Assembly (NCBI RefSeq): GCF_016107395.1
Contig: NZ_JAAIKO010000002.1
Coordinates: forward strand, 310,001-374,000
DNA: 64,000 nucleotides
Source: Streptomyces fildesensis
GTDB lineage: Bacteria > Actinomycetota > Actinomycetes > Streptomycetales > Streptomycetaceae
Direction: 5' to 3'
Shown here in pieces: positions 19,605 to 28,522 of the stretch. Position numbers and translations under genes: made by a program. The notes below the pieces were generated by a model. The model worked only from the letters and a program-made list of their open reading frames with translations. It did not search any database and was not told the origin of the DNA. Within the stretch, counting starts at the first letter, position 1, and every line of letters starts with the position of its first letter.

Positions 19605-20570
19605 GCCGGACTGCGCCGGGCCCGGGATGCCGGGCTGCGCCGACGGGCGCTCGCGCATCGACAGCGCGACCCGCAGCACCCCGATCCAGATCAGTGCCGA
19701 GCCGAGCATGTGCAGCCCGACCAGCACCTCCGGCAGGTGCGTGAAGTACTGCACATAGCCGATGACGCCCTGCGCCAGCAGGACGAGGAACAGGTCCCGG
19801 GTACGGGCCTTCGGCCCGGCCGGCGCGTCCACGGCGCGCAGCACGAACCACAGCGCGAGCGTGAGGGCCACCACGACCCAGGCGAGGTCGGCGTGCAGCT
19901 GCGCGACGGTCTTCCAGTCGATGGGGATGCGGTGCACCTCGGTGGAGTCGCCCGCGTGCGGCCCGGCGCCGGTCACGACGGTGCCCACCGCGATCAGCAG
20001 CGCGCAGCCGACGGTCAGCACCCAGGCCAGCTGCTGCACCGGCCGGCCCACCAGCGGGCGCGCCGCCCCGTCGCCCTCGCGGGCCCGCTGCCAGGTCACC
20101 ACGGCGACCGTGATCAGCGCGCTGGAGAGCAGGAAGTGCCCCGAGACGACATAAGGGTTGAGGCCGGTCAGCACCGTGATGCCGCCGAGTACCGCGTTGC
20201 CCATGACCACCCAGAACTGGGCCCAGCCGAGCCGGGTCAGGCTGCGCCGCCACGGCTTCTGCGAGCGCACCGCGATGATCGCCCAGCCGACCGCCGCGCA
20301 CAGCACGTACGTCAGCATCCGGTTGGTGAACTCGATGGCGCCGTGGAAGCCCATCTCGCTGGTGGCCGTCAGGCTCTGGTCGGTGCACTTGGGCCAGGTC
20401 GGGCAGCCGAGCCCCGAGCTGGTCAGCCGCACCGCGCCGCCGGTCACCACGATGACCACGGCCATCGCGAGGGCGGCCGCGCAGGCCCGCTGGACCGTCA
20501 CCGGGGACGGGGTCCAGCGGCGGGCGATGCGGGCGAGCGGATTACGGGCGACTTCGGGCAACTTCGGCAC
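19581..20570 (-). CDS. ctaA: Haem A synthase (COX15/CtaA family)
   Basis: Converts haem O to haem A for aa3-type cytochrome oxidase. The 329-residue membrane protein has about eight helices; haem-ligand histidines occur in GFHGAIEFTNR, VVSGHFLLSSAL, LHADLAW and VGLHMLGSAL. A cysteine pair, Cys56 and Cys62 in CPTWPKC, lies in the first outer loop as in Bacillus-type CtaA. The GTG start gives MPKLPEVARNPLARIARR. It is convergent with, and overlaps by 24 nt, the amidohydrolase gene. Confidence 0.94.
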   Translation of the reverse strand: MPKLPEVARNPLARIARRWTPSPVTVQRACAAALAMAVVIVVTGGAVRLTSSGLGCPTWPKCTDQSLTATSEMGFHGAIEFTNRMLTYVLCAAVGWAIIAVRSQKPWRRSLTRLGWAQFWVVMGNAVLGGITVLTGLNPYVVSGHFLLSSALITVAVVTWQRAREGDGAARPLVGRPVQQLAWVLTVGCALLIAVGTVVTGAGPHAGDSTEVHRIPIDWKTVAQLHADLAWVVVALTLALWFVLRAVDAPAGPKARTRDLFLVLLAQGVIGYVQYFTHLPEVLVGLHMLGSALIWIGVLRVALSMRERPSAQPGIPGPAQSGSALASTA

Positions 20571-20670
20571 GCGCCCATCGTAAGCGGCAGCTTGTGCAAC
20601 TTTTCACGAGGGGGTCAGGAGGCGCCCGGCACACTTAACATCGAGCGGAGAAACCGCGACTGGGGGAAAT

Positions 20671-21951
20671 ATGACAACCGACAAGAGCGGTTCGGTCAAC
20701 CGGCGGAGAATGCTCTACGGGGGCGCCGCGGTGGTCGCGGGGGCGGGCATCGCGGGATACGCGAGCGGGGAGTGGAACGCGCCCGCGGCGGCGTCGGGGA
20801 ACGCCGACCGTCCCGGTGTGGCGGACGTCATGGCGGACTTCGGGGCCAAGGGCGACGGAAAGACGGACGACAGCGCGGCCTTCGCCGCCGCGTACGCGTA
20901 CGCCGAGTCGCGGATCTCGGGCGGTGTGGGGCACACCGTGATCGACGTGCCGCCGGGGGTGTACCTGGTCACGAAGCCGGGCGCGCTGCTCGCCGGCGAC
21001 AAGGCGGACAAGCGCGCGAGCGGCCTGCGGTTCCGGGGCGCCGGGATGCGGATCAGCGAGATCGTCTTCGCGCCGAAGTCGGCCAAGGACGCCTACCTGT
21101 GCCGCAACAACAACATGTGGAGCAACATCTCGTTCGAGGGGCTGCGCTTCACCTCGGGCACGCCCGGCGCCTCGTTCTTCTCCTCGTACTCCACCGGCTG
21201 GGCCCAGAACTACCGCTTCTCCGAGTGCGAGTGGATGGGGGAGTGGGAGTACGGCCTCGCCCTGGACGGCAGCAACAACAACTCGGAGATGCGCTGGGAG
21301 GCCTGCCGGGTGGGCGGCGCCTACCGCAAGGCGTTCCTGTACTCCGGGCTCTCCAAGCGGTCGGAGAAGCGCGAGCAGCAGGACCAGTTCCTCAACTACT
21401 GGTTCACCGACATGACGGTCACCTACGACTGGGGCAACTTCCTGGAGTTCCCCTACGGGGGCTCGATCACCTGCCGCAGCGGCAGCTACATCATCACCGG
21501 CCGCCGCCCCACGCCCCATCCGGAGTACGGGTTCGAGAGCGCCTTCTTCCGTTTCCCGCGCGCCTCGCACTTCGACTCCGTGCAGCGCTTCCACGCCGAG
21601 GACATCCGCTTCGAGATACGCGACCCCGCGGTCGTGGTCATCGACTGCGAGTGGAACAGCGGCACGGTCCACTTCAACGACTGCGACGACACGTCCCAGT
21701 CGTACAAGCAGTACTCGGACGGCCTCACCGCGCACCGCTACAACATCGGCGCGAGCGGCCCGCTGGTGCGGTACGACATGTGCCAGCTCTCCGGGGCCCA
21801 CCAGTACCGGCCCACGGCCGGTGCGCAGCTGCCGACCAGCGTCCGCTACGACATGTGCCGGATCGTGGACCACGCCGCGGACGCGTTCGTCGCCGCGGGC
21901 TCGCACGACAAGAAGTTCGCCCGCTTCGTCGACTGCATCATGCCGGGCTGA
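20671..21951 (+). CDS. Tat-exported pectate-lyase-like (GH28-related) beta-helix protein
   Basis: 426-residue secreted protein. A twin-arginine signal (residues 11-13 RRR, then the hydrophobic stretch GGAAVVAGAGIAGYA) precedes DFGAKGDGKTDD at 56-67, the N-terminal cap motif of the pectate-lyase/GH28-related right-handed beta-helix family (PF12708 type). The rest is rich in Asn/Tyr/Trp, as in parallel beta-helices. It probably binds or cleaves an extracellular polysaccharide, but no GH28 catalytic triad could be assigned. GGGGGAA lies just before the ATG. It stands alone between ctaA and the ABC exporter. Confidence 0.8.
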   Translation: MTTDKSGSVNRRRMLYGGAAVVAGAGIAGYASGEWNAPAAASGNADRPGVADVMADFGAKGDGKTDDSAAFAAAYAYAESRISGGVGHTVIDVPPGVYLVTKPGALLAGDKADKRASGLRFRGAGMRISEIVFAPKSAKDAYLCRNNNMWSNISFEGLRFTSGTPGASFFSSYSTGWAQNYRFSECEWMGEWEYGLALDGSNNNSEMRWEACRVGGAYRKAFLYSGLSKRSEKREQQDQFLNYWFTDMTVTYDWGNFLEFPYGGSITCRSGSYIITGRRPTPHPEYGFESAFFRFPRASHFDSVQRFHAEDIRFEIRDPAVVVIDCEWNSGTVHFNDCDDTSQSYKQYSDGLTAHRYNIGASGPLVRYDMCQLSGAHQYRPTAGAQLPTSVRYDMCRIVDHAADAFVAAGSHDKKFARFVDCIMPG

Positions 21952-21972
21952 GGAGCCCTTCCGGCGGGCCCG

Positions 21973-22779
21973 TCACTCCCACTTGAAGAAGCGCGCCGCC
22001 GCGCCGAGCCCCACGACCGCCCACACCAGCAGGATCGCGAGATTGCCCCAGGGCATGCCCGCGCCGTCCCGCAGCACGTCGCGCAGGCCGTCGGACAGGG
22101 CGGAGACCGGCAGCAGCCGCAGCACGTCCTGCGCCGCGCCCGGGAACCTGTCCAGCGGCACGATGATCCCGCCGCCGACCAGCAGCAGCAGGAAGACGAG
22201 GTTCGCGGCGGCGAGCGTCGCCTCCGCCTTGAGGGTGCCGGCCATCAGCAGGCCGAGCCCGGAGAAGGCGGCGGTGCCCAGCACGAGCAACAGCACCACG
22301 AAGAGCGGGTTTCCGTGCGGCGACCAGCCCAGCGCGAACGCGATCGCCGTCAGCAGCACGATCTGCAGCACCTCGGTGACCAGCACCGAGCCGGTCTTCG
22401 CGGCCATCAGCGCCCAGCGCGGCAGCGGCGAGGCGCCGAGCCGCTTCAGCACGCCGTAACGCCGCTCGAAGCCGGTCGCGATGGCCTGGCCGGTGAACGC
22501 GGTGGACATCACGGCGAGCGCCAGGACGCCGGGAGCCAGGAAGTCGACGGCCTTGCCGGAACCTGTGTCGACGATCGGGACGGCGCTGAACAGGACGAGC
22601 AGCAGTGCCGGGATCACGACGGTCAGCAGCAGCTGCTCACCGTTGCGCAGCAGCATCTTCGTCTCGAACGCCGTCTGCGCGCCGATCATGCGGGACAGCG
22701 GCGCCGCGCCCGGGTCGGGAACGAATGTTCCGCCGGCCCCGGATGCGGTGTCCGCCGCCGTGTTCTCTGCCGTCGTCAC
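21973..22779 (-). CDS. ABC-2 type transporter permease
   Basis: 268-residue membrane subunit with six predicted helices, of the ABC-2/daunorubicin-exporter type. The first cytoplasmic segment is RNGEQLLLTVVIPALLLVLF and the EExE-like region is GLGLLMAGTLKAEATLA. It overlaps the ATP-binding gene upstream by 4 nt, so the two form one exporter. The exported molecule is unknown; linkage to ctaA and sufR is conserved in streptomycetes (from memory). Confidence 0.9.
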   Translation of the reverse strand: MTTAENTAADTASGAGGTFVPDPGAAPLSRMIGAQTAFETKMLLRNGEQLLLTVVIPALLLVLFSAVPIVDTGSGKAVDFLAPGVLALAVMSTAFTGQAIATGFERRYGVLKRLGASPLPRWALMAAKTGSVLVTEVLQIVLLTAIAFALGWSPHGNPLFVVLLLVLGTAAFSGLGLLMAGTLKAEATLAAANLVFLLLLVGGGIIVPLDRFPGAAQDVLRLLPVSALSDGLRDVLRDGAGMPWGNLAILLVWAVVGLGAAARFFKWE

Positions 22780-23717
22780 GCGCGCAGCTCCTTGCCGGTC
22801 AGGTCCAGGAAAACGTCCTCAAGGGTGCGGCGCTCGACCGCCAGCCGGTCCGGCATGACGCCGTGCTGCGCGCACCAGGAGGTGACGGTGGCGAGCAGCT
22901 GGGGATCGACGGCGCCCTCGATCCGGTAGCTGCCCTGCGTCAGCTCGGCCGCCGCGGTGCCGTCCGGCAGCGCCTTGAGCAGCGAGACGAGGTCGAGGCC
23001 GGGGCGGCCGGTGAAGCGCAGGGTGTTCTCGGCGCCGCCCCGGCACAGCTCCTCGGGGGTGCCGTGGGCGATGGACCGGCCGTGGTCGATGATCACGACC
23101 TGGTCGGCGAGCTGTTCCGCCTCGTCCATGAAGTGGGTGGTGAGGACGACGGTGACCCCGTCGGCGCGCAGCTCCCGTACGAGATCCCAGGTGGCGCGGC
23201 GGGCCTGCGGGTCGAGCCCGGCGGTGGGCTCGTCGAGGAAGACCAGTTCCGGCCGGCCGACGACGGCCATGGCGAGCGCGAGCCGCTGCTGCTGGCCGCC
23301 GGACAGCCGGCGGTACGGGGTGCGGCCGCAGGACTCCAGGCCGAGCCGCTCGATGAGCAGCGCGGGATCCACCGGGCGGGCGTGCAGCGCGGCGGTGTGC
23401 CGCAGCATCTCCTCGGCGCGCGCCCCCGGGTACACGCCCCCGGACTGCAGCATCACTCCGATGCGCGGCCGCAGGGCGGCGCCCTCGGTGGCCGGGTCGA
23501 GGCCCAGCACCCGGACGCTCCCGGCGTCGGCGCGCCGGTAGCCCTCACAGGTTTCGACGGTGGTGGTCTTGCCCGCGCCGTTCGGCCCGAGCACGGCGGT
23601 CACCGAACCGGCCGCCACCGTCAGGTCCAGACCGTCCACCGCGGACTTGTCGCCGTACCGCTTGACCAGGCCGGCGATCTCGACCGCCGGTGACTGACTG
23701 GTGCTGCCGCTTCGCAT
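22776..23717 (-). CDS. ABC transporter ATP-binding protein
   Basis: 313-residue nucleotide-binding subunit. Walker A is LGPNGAGKTTT, the signature LSGGQQQRLALAMAVVG, and Walker B LVFLDEPTAGLDPQ followed by the H-loop LTTHFMDEAEQLAD. A C-terminal DrrA-like extension of about 80 residues follows. The ATG start is at 23717. It drives the permease encoded immediately downstream, and it is divergent from sufR, so the 200-nt gap before sufR contains control sites for both. Confidence 0.93.
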   Translation of the reverse strand: MRSGSTSQSPAVEIAGLVKRYGDKSAVDGLDLTVAAGSVTAVLGPNGAGKTTTVETCEGYRRADAGSVRVLGLDPATEGAALRPRIGVMLQSGGVYPGARAEEMLRHTAALHARPVDPALLIERLGLESCGRTPYRRLSGGQQQRLALAMAVVGRPELVFLDEPTAGLDPQARRATWDLVRELRADGVTVVLTTHFMDEAEQLADQVVIIDHGRSIAHGTPEELCRGGAENTLRFTGRPGLDLVSLLKALPDGTAAAELTQGSYRIEGAVDPQLLATVTSWCAQHGVMPDRLAVERRTLEDVFLDLTGKELRA

Positions 23718-23831
23718 GCCTGTGAGTCTAAGGAGCGCCGGTCGGTGCCCTGAACCCGCCCGGGGCGGGACGCCCGGCGGCCGGACGGAATGCGCGGGGA
23801 AAAGATCTTGATTCAGTAATTCCGCAGGTCA

Positions 23832-23850
23832 ACTTAGGTTTGCCTAAGTG
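23832..23850. promoter_or_regulatory. Iron-box-like palindrome upstream of the suf operon
   Basis: ACTTAGG-TTTG-CCTAAGT (23832-23849) is a perfect 18-bp inverted repeat. Read from TTAGG it agrees at about 14 of 19 positions with the DtxR/IdeR/DmdR iron box TTAGGTTAGCCTAACCTAA. It lies 70 nt before the sufR start, where an iron-dependent repressor could act. Confidence 0.5.
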
Positions 23851-23906
23851 ACGAACTCCACCGGGAGTGGAATCCGGCATGGGTTGCCGGGGCCCGATGA
23901 ATTACG

Positions 23907-23920
23907 CAACAATGAAGTTG
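23907..23920. promoter_or_regulatory. SufR-type operator overlapping the sufR start
   Basis: CAAC-AATGAA-GTTG fits the CAAC-N6-GTTG palindrome reported (recalled, not searched) for S. avermitilis SufR. Its last base is the first base of the GTG start codon at 23920, which suits autorepression of the sufRBDCSUT operon. Confidence 0.65.
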
Positions 23921-24720
23921 TGAAAAACGTCGGCGCGGCCCAGGAGGAGCAGACGACCGGGGAGCGGAGTACCCGCAACCGGGTCGCCCGGTCGATCCTG
24001 GACCACGGTCCTTCGACCACCGCCGACCTGGCGGAGCGGCTGGGCCTCACCCAGGCCGCCGTCCGCCGCCACCTGGACCATCTCGTCGCGGAGAACATCG
24101 TCGAGCCGCGTGAGCAGCGGGTCTACGGGGCACGCACCCGAGGACGCCCCGCCAAGGTCTTCTCGCTCACCGACTGCGGGCGCGACGCCTTCGACCAGGC
24201 CTACGACCAGATCGCGGCCGACGCGCTGCGCTGGATCGCGCAGTCCGCCGGCGGCGGGGAGACGGGCGATGCCGCGGTCACCGCGTTCGCCCGGGCCCGG
24301 GTCGCCAAGCAGGCGGACCGCTACCGTGCCGCCGTCGAGGCGGCGGACCCCGCCCAGCGCACCCAGGCGCTCGCCAAGGCCTTGAGTGAGGACGGGTACG
24401 CTGCTACCACCCGCAGTGCGTCGGCCGTCTCCGGCGCGCGGGAGCCCGCCGGCGAGCAGCTGTGCCAGCACCACTGCCCGGTGGCGCACATCGCCGAGGA
24501 GTTCCCGCAGCTGTGCGAGGCGGAGGCCGAGGTCTTCTCCCACGTGCTGGGAACCCACGTCCAGCGGCTGGCCACCATCGCCCACGGCGACGGCGTCTGC
24601 ACGACGTACATCCCGCAGCACCCGCAACACCAGCAAAAACAGCAGGCCGGTACCGCAGTGAATACCAATACCGCAGTGAATAACGCATCCGCCAGTACGG
24701 CCGGGAGGAACCCCGCATGA
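23920..24720 (+). CDS. sufR: Fe-S-sensing transcriptional repressor SufR
   Basis: 266-residue winged-helix regulator. The HTH is at residues 20-60 ([24 protein letters not shown]), followed by a [10 protein letters not shown] wing. Cysteines in LCQHHC and, 12 residues on, LCEAEAEVF can hold a 4Fe-4S cluster, and its loss would relieve repression. The GTG at 23920 ([10 protein letters not shown]) was chosen although the frame is open back to 23848, because the product then begins like other streptomycete SufR proteins and the operator abuts it. The C terminus is Asn/Thr/Ala-rich. It overlaps sufB by 4 nt. Confidence 0.9.
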   Translation: MKNVGAAQEEQTTGERSTRNRVARSILDHGPSTTADLAERLGLTQAAVRRHLDHLVAENIVEPREQRVYGARTRGRPAKVFSLTDCGRDAFDQAYDQIAADALRWIAQSAGGGETGDAAVTAFARARVAKQADRYRAAVEAADPAQRTQALAKALSEDGYAATTRSASAVSGAREPAGEQLCQHHCPVAHIAEEFPQLCEAEAEVFSHVLGTHVQRLATIAHGDGVCTTYIPQHPQHQQKQQAGTAVNTNTAVNNASASTAGRNPA

Positions 24721-26138
24721 CTGCTCCCACGGAGACCACGCACCCGGAACTCGATGGGCTGGGCACGTACGAGTTCGGCTGGTCCGACTCGGACGCCGCC
24801 GGTACCAACGCCCGGCGTGGAATCAACGAGGATGTCGTGCGCGACATCTCCGCGAAGAAATCCGAGCCGGAGTGGATGCTGAAGCTGCGGCTCAAGGGTC
24901 TGAAACTGTTCGGCAAGAAGCCCATGCCGACCTGGGGCTCGGACCTCAGCGGCATCGATTTCGACAACATCAAGTATTTCGTGCGCTCCACCGAGAAGCA
25001 GGCCGCTTCCTGGGAGGACCTGCCCGAGGACATCAAGAACACCTATGACCGGCTGGGCATCCCGGAGGCCGAGAAGCAGCGTCTCGTCGCCGGTGTCGCC
25101 GCCCAGTACGAGTCCGAGGTCGTCTACCACCAGATCCGTGAGGACCTGGAGGAGCAGGGCGTCATCTTCCTCGACACCGACACGGCGCTGAAGCAGTACC
25201 CGGAGATGTTCCAGGAGTACTTCGGCACCGTCATCCCGGTGGGCGACAACAAGTTCGCCTCGCTGAACTCGGCCGTGTGGTCCGGCGGATCGTTCATCTA
25301 CGTCCCCAAGGGCGTGCATGTCGACATCCCGCTGCAGGCCTACTTCCGTATCAACACGGAGAACATGGGCCAGTTCGAGCGGACGCTGATCATCGTCGAC
25401 GAGGACGCCTACGTCCACTACGTCGAGGGCTGCACCGCGCCGATCTACTCCTCGGACTCGCTGCACAGCGCCGTGGTCGAGATCATCGTGAAGAAGGGCG
25501 GCCGCTGCCGCTACACGACCATCCAGAATTGGTCGAACAACGTCTACAACCTGGTCACCAAGCGCGCGGTCGCCTACGAGGGCGCCACGATGGAGTGGGT
25601 CGACGGCAACATCGGCTCCAAGGTGACCATGAAGTACCCGGCCGTCTACCTGATGGGCGAGCACGCCAAGGGCGAGACCCTGTCCATCGCCTTCGCGGGC
25701 GAGGGCCAGCACCAGGACGCCGGCGCGAAGATGGTGCACATGGCGCCGAACACGTCGTCCAACATCGTCTCCAAGTCCGTGGCGCGTGGCGGCGGCCGTA
25801 CCTCCTACCGCGGTCTCATCGAGATCGGCGAGGGCGCGGCCGGAGCCAAGTCCAACGTGCTCTGTGACGCCCTGCTCGTCGACACGATCTCCCGCTCGGA
25901 CACGTACCCGTACGTGGACGTCCGTGAGGACGATGTCTCCATGGGCCACGAGGCGACCGTCTCCAAGGTCTCCGACGACCAGCTCTTCTACCTGATGAGC
26001 CGCGGTATGACGGAGTTCGAGGCGATGGCGATGATCGTGCGCGGCTTCGTTGAGCCGATCGCGCGTGAGCTGCCGATGGAGTACGCGCTGGAGCTGAACC
26101 GCCTGATCGAGCTGCAGATGGAAGGCTCCGTCGGCTAG
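24717..26138 (+). CDS. sufB: Fe-S cluster assembly protein SufB
   Basis: Scaffold subunit of the SufBC2D complex on which new Fe-S clusters are built; 473 residues. Typical segments are [55 protein letters not shown] (with the conserved NWS), and the C-terminal [25 protein letters not shown] shared with SufD. The start overlaps the sufR stop (ATGA). A hairpin of 14 bp separates it from sufD. Confidence 0.97.
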   Translation: MTAPTETTHPELDGLGTYEFGWSDSDAAGTNARRGINEDVVRDISAKKSEPEWMLKLRLKGLKLFGKKPMPTWGSDLSGIDFDNIKYFVRSTEKQAASWEDLPEDIKNTYDRLGIPEAEKQRLVAGVAAQYESEVVYHQIREDLEEQGVIFLDTDTALKQYPEMFQEYFGTVIPVGDNKFASLNSAVWSGGSFIYVPKGVHVDIPLQAYFRINTENMGQFERTLIIVDEDAYVHYVEGCTAPIYSSDSLHSAVVEIIVKKGGRCRYTTIQNWSNNVYNLVTKRAVAYEGATMEWVDGNIGSKVTMKYPAVYLMGEHAKGETLSIAFAGEGQHQDAGAKMVHMAPNTSSNIVSKSVARGGGRTSYRGLIEIGEGAAGAKSNVLCDALLVDTISRSDTYPYVDVREDDVSMGHEATVSKVSDDQLFYLMSRGMTEFEAMAMIVRGFVEPIARELPMEYALELNRLIELQMEGSVG

Positions 26139-26147
26139 TACGACGTC

Positions 26148-26179
26148 ACCGTACGGGTGCGCGAGCGCACCCGTACGGT
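26148..26179 (+). terminator. Intercistronic 14-bp hairpin between sufB and sufD
   Basis: Arms 26148-26161 and 26166-26179 are exact reverse complements with a 4-nt loop. It starts 10 nt after the sufB stop within the only gap of about 100 nt in the operon; all the other suf junctions overlap or are 13 nt or shorter. It may attenuate transcription or protect the sufR-sufB segment of the mRNA. Confidence 0.65.
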
Positions 26180-26242
26180 CCGACGGCCTGTCCACCAGCG
26201 ACGCGACGACGTTCATCCAGAAAGAGAGCAGTACGACAAGCC

Positions 26243-27409
26243 ATGGCTGACAACATCCCTGCCGGCAGCACCACCGAAGGTGCCATCACGGTGGGTCACC
26301 CCGCCGATGCCCGGGTCAGCGCCGCGCCGTCCTACGACGTGGCCGACTTCCCGGTGCCGCACGGTCGCGAGGAGGAGTGGCGTTTCACTCCCCTGGAGCG
26401 GCTGCGCGGCCTGCACGACGGCACCGCGAAGGCGAACGGCGGCCTCCGGGTCGACGTGACCGCCCCCGAGGGCGTCACCGTCGAGACGGTGGACCGCACC
26501 GACGCCCGCGTCGGCAAGGCCGGCAAGCCCGCGGACCGGGTCGTGGCCCAGGCGTTCAGCTCCTTCGAGAAGGCCTCGGTCGTCTCGATCCCCAAGGACC
26601 TCGTGCTCACCGAGCCGGTCCGGATCGCTGTGCACGGCGAGGGCGGCACCGCCTACGGCCACCAGGTCATCGAGATCGGTGCCTTCGCCGAGGCGGTCGT
26701 GGTCATCGACCACACCGGTGACGCCACGCTCGCCGCCAACGTCGAGTACCTGATCGGCGACGGCGCCAAGCTCACCGTCGTCTCGGTCCAGGACTGGGAC
26801 GACAGTGCGGTGCATGTCGCCCAGCACACCGCGCTGGTCGGCCGCGACGCCCGCTTCAAGTCCGTGATCGTCACCTTCGGCGGCGACCTGGTCCGGCTGC
26901 ACCCGCGGGTCATCTACGGTGCCCCGGGCGGCGACGCCGAACTGTTCGGCCTGTACTTCACCGACGAGGGCCAGCACCAGGAGCACCGGCTCTTCATCGA
27001 CCACGACACGCCGCACTGCCGCAGCAACGTCACGTACAAGGGCGCGCTGCAGGGCAAGGACGCGCACGCGATCTGGATCGGCGACGTCCTCATCCGCGCC
27101 GCCGCCGAGGGCACCGACACCTACGAGCTCAACCGCAACCTGATCCTCACGGACGGCGCGCGGGTCGACTCGGTCCCGAACCTGGAGATCGAGACCGGCG
27201 AGATCGCCGGTGCCGGCCACGCCTCGGCGACCGGCCGCTTCGACGACGAGCAGCTCTTCTACCTCATGTCCCGCGGCATCCCGACCATCGAGGCCCGCCG
27301 GCTGGTCGTGCGCGGCTTCTTCGGCGAGCTCGTCCAGCAGATCGGTCTGCCCGACCTCGAAGAGCGCCTGATGGCGAAGATCGACGCGGAGCTGGAGGCG
27401 TCCGTCTGA
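26243..27409 (+). CDS. sufD: Fe-S cluster assembly protein SufD
   Basis: Second scaffold-like subunit of SufBC2D, 388 residues. Features are REEEWRFTPLERL at the N terminus, VAQHTALVGRDARFKSVIVTFGGDLVRLHPRV, FIDHDTPHCRSNVTYKGAL and the C-terminal [27 protein letters not shown]. Stop and next start share one base (TGATG), so the ferredoxin gene is translationally coupled. Confidence 0.96.
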   Translation: MADNIPAGSTTEGAITVGHPADARVSAAPSYDVADFPVPHGREEEWRFTPLERLRGLHDGTAKANGGLRVDVTAPEGVTVETVDRTDARVGKAGKPADRVVAQAFSSFEKASVVSIPKDLVLTEPVRIAVHGEGGTAYGHQVIEIGAFAEAVVVIDHTGDATLAANVEYLIGDGAKLTVVSVQDWDDSAVHVAQHTALVGRDARFKSVIVTFGGDLVRLHPRVIYGAPGGDAELFGLYFTDEGQHQEHRLFIDHDTPHCRSNVTYKGALQGKDAHAIWIGDVLIRAAAEGTDTYELNRNLILTDGARVDSVPNLEIETGEIAGAGHASATGRFDDEQLFYLMSRGIPTIEARRLVVRGFFGELVQQIGLPDLEERLMAKIDAELEASV

Positions 27410-27747
27410 TGGCCACGGCCCAGGATGCCCAAGGTTTCGTCATCGCCTGCTCGCTGAGCGAGCTGGAGGACGACACGCCCAAGCGCGTCGAGATCGGCAG
27501 TACGCCGGTGTCCGTGGTGCGCACCGAGGGCGAGGTGTTCGCGATCAACGACATCTGCTCGCACGCGAACGTCTCCCTCTCGGAGGGCGAGGTCGAGGAC
27601 TGCCAGATCGAGTGCTGGCTGCACGGCTCCAGCTTCGACCTGCGTACCGGCAAGCCGTCCGGGCTGCCCGCGACGCGACCCGTACCCGTATACCCCGTAA
27701 AGATCATCGGCGACGACGTGCTCGTCTCCGTCACCCAGGAGTCCTGA
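27409..27747 (+). CDS. Rieske-type 2Fe-2S ferredoxin
   Basis: 112-residue soluble Rieske protein, annotated in related genomes as a non-haem iron oxygenase ferredoxin subunit. The cluster ligands are Cys50 and His52 (CSH) and Cys69 and His72 (CWLH), the usual C-x-H...C-x2-H pattern; Cys65 is extra. Its place between sufD and sufC is a fixed feature of actinobacterial suf operons and suggests a role as electron donor in cluster assembly, but this is inference. Confidence 0.93.
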   Translation: MATAQDAQGFVIACSLSELEDDTPKRVEIGSTPVSVVRTEGEVFAINDICSHANVSLSEGEVEDCQIECWLHGSSFDLRTGKPSGLPATRPVPVYPVKIIGDDVLVSVTQES

Positions 27748-27754
27748 GGCACCC

Positions 27755-28522
27755 ATGGCAACGCTTGAGATCCACGACCTGCACGTCTCCGTCGAGGCCG
27801 AGAACGGCCCCCGCGAGATCCTCCGCGGCGTCGACCTGACCGTGAAGCAGGGCGAGACGCACGCCATCATGGGCCCCAACGGCTCCGGCAAGTCCACCCT
27901 GGCCTACTCGGTGGCCGGCCACCCGAAGTACACGATCACCAGTGGCACCGTCACGCTCGACGGCGAGGACATCCTCGCGATGACCGTCGACGAGCGCGCC
28001 CGCGCCGGCCTGTTCCTCGCCATGCAGTACCCGGTCGAGGTCCCCGGAGTCTCGGTCTCCAACTTCCTGCGCACCTCGGCCACCGCGATCCGCGGCGAAG
28101 CTCCCAAGCTCCGCACCTGGGTCAAGGAGGTCAAGTCCGCGATGGAGCAGCTCCAGATGGACCCGGCCTTCGCCGAGCGCAACGTCAACGAGGGCTTCTC
28201 CGGCGGTGAGAAGAAGCGCCACGAGATCCTCCAGCTGGAGCTTCTCAAGCCGAAGATCGCGATCCTGGACGAGACGGACTCCGGTCTGGACGTCGACGCG
28301 CTGCGCCAGGTCTCCGAGGGCGTCAACCGCGTCCGCGAGACCGGTGAGGTCGGCACGCTGCTGATCACCCACTACACCCGCATCCTGCGCTACATCAAGC
28401 CCGACTTCGTTCACGTCTTCTCGAACGGCCGCATCGCCGAGTCCGGCGGCGCCGAGCTGGCCGACAAGCTGGAGAACGAGGGCTACGAGGCATACAGCAC
28501 GAAGGGCGGCGCTTCCGCGTGA
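27755..28522 (+). CDS. sufC: Fe-S assembly ATPase SufC
   Basis: ABC-type ATPase that powers conformational changes of SufBD; 255 residues and no membrane partner. Walker A is GPNGSGKST (residues 40-48), the signature FSGGEKKRHEILQL, and Walker B IAILDETDSGLDVDALRQV, the last segment being diagnostic for SufC. It overlaps sufS by 4 nt. Confidence 0.97.
   Translation: MATLEIHDLHVSVEAENGPREILRGVDLTVKQGETHAIMGPNGSGKSTLAYSVAGHPKYTITSGTVTLDGEDILAMTVDERARAGLFLAMQYPVEVPGVSVSNFLRTSATAIRGEAPKLRTWVKEVKSAMEQLQMDPAFAERNVNEGFSGGEKKRHEILQLELLKPKIAILDETDSGLDVDALRQVSEGVNRVRETGEVGTLLITHYTRILRYIKPDFVHVFSNGRIAESGGAELADKLENEGYEAYSTKGGASA

Noticed and set aside
21973..23717. Haem or copper exporter role for the ABC pair next to ctaA
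   Set aside because: Position is suggestive, but the sequence is a generic ABC-2/DrrA-like exporter with no haem- or metal-binding motif.
23848..23919. Upstream GTG start for sufR
   Set aside because: It would add 24 residues unlike other SufR proteins, overlap the iron-box-like palindrome and place the SufR site inside the coding region; GTG 23920 fits better.
24321..26216. Open frame of more than 600 codons opposite sufR-sufB
   Set aside because: A frame mirror of highly conserved suf genes caused by G/C bias in codon positions; its translation is Val/Asp/Arg-rich without any motif.
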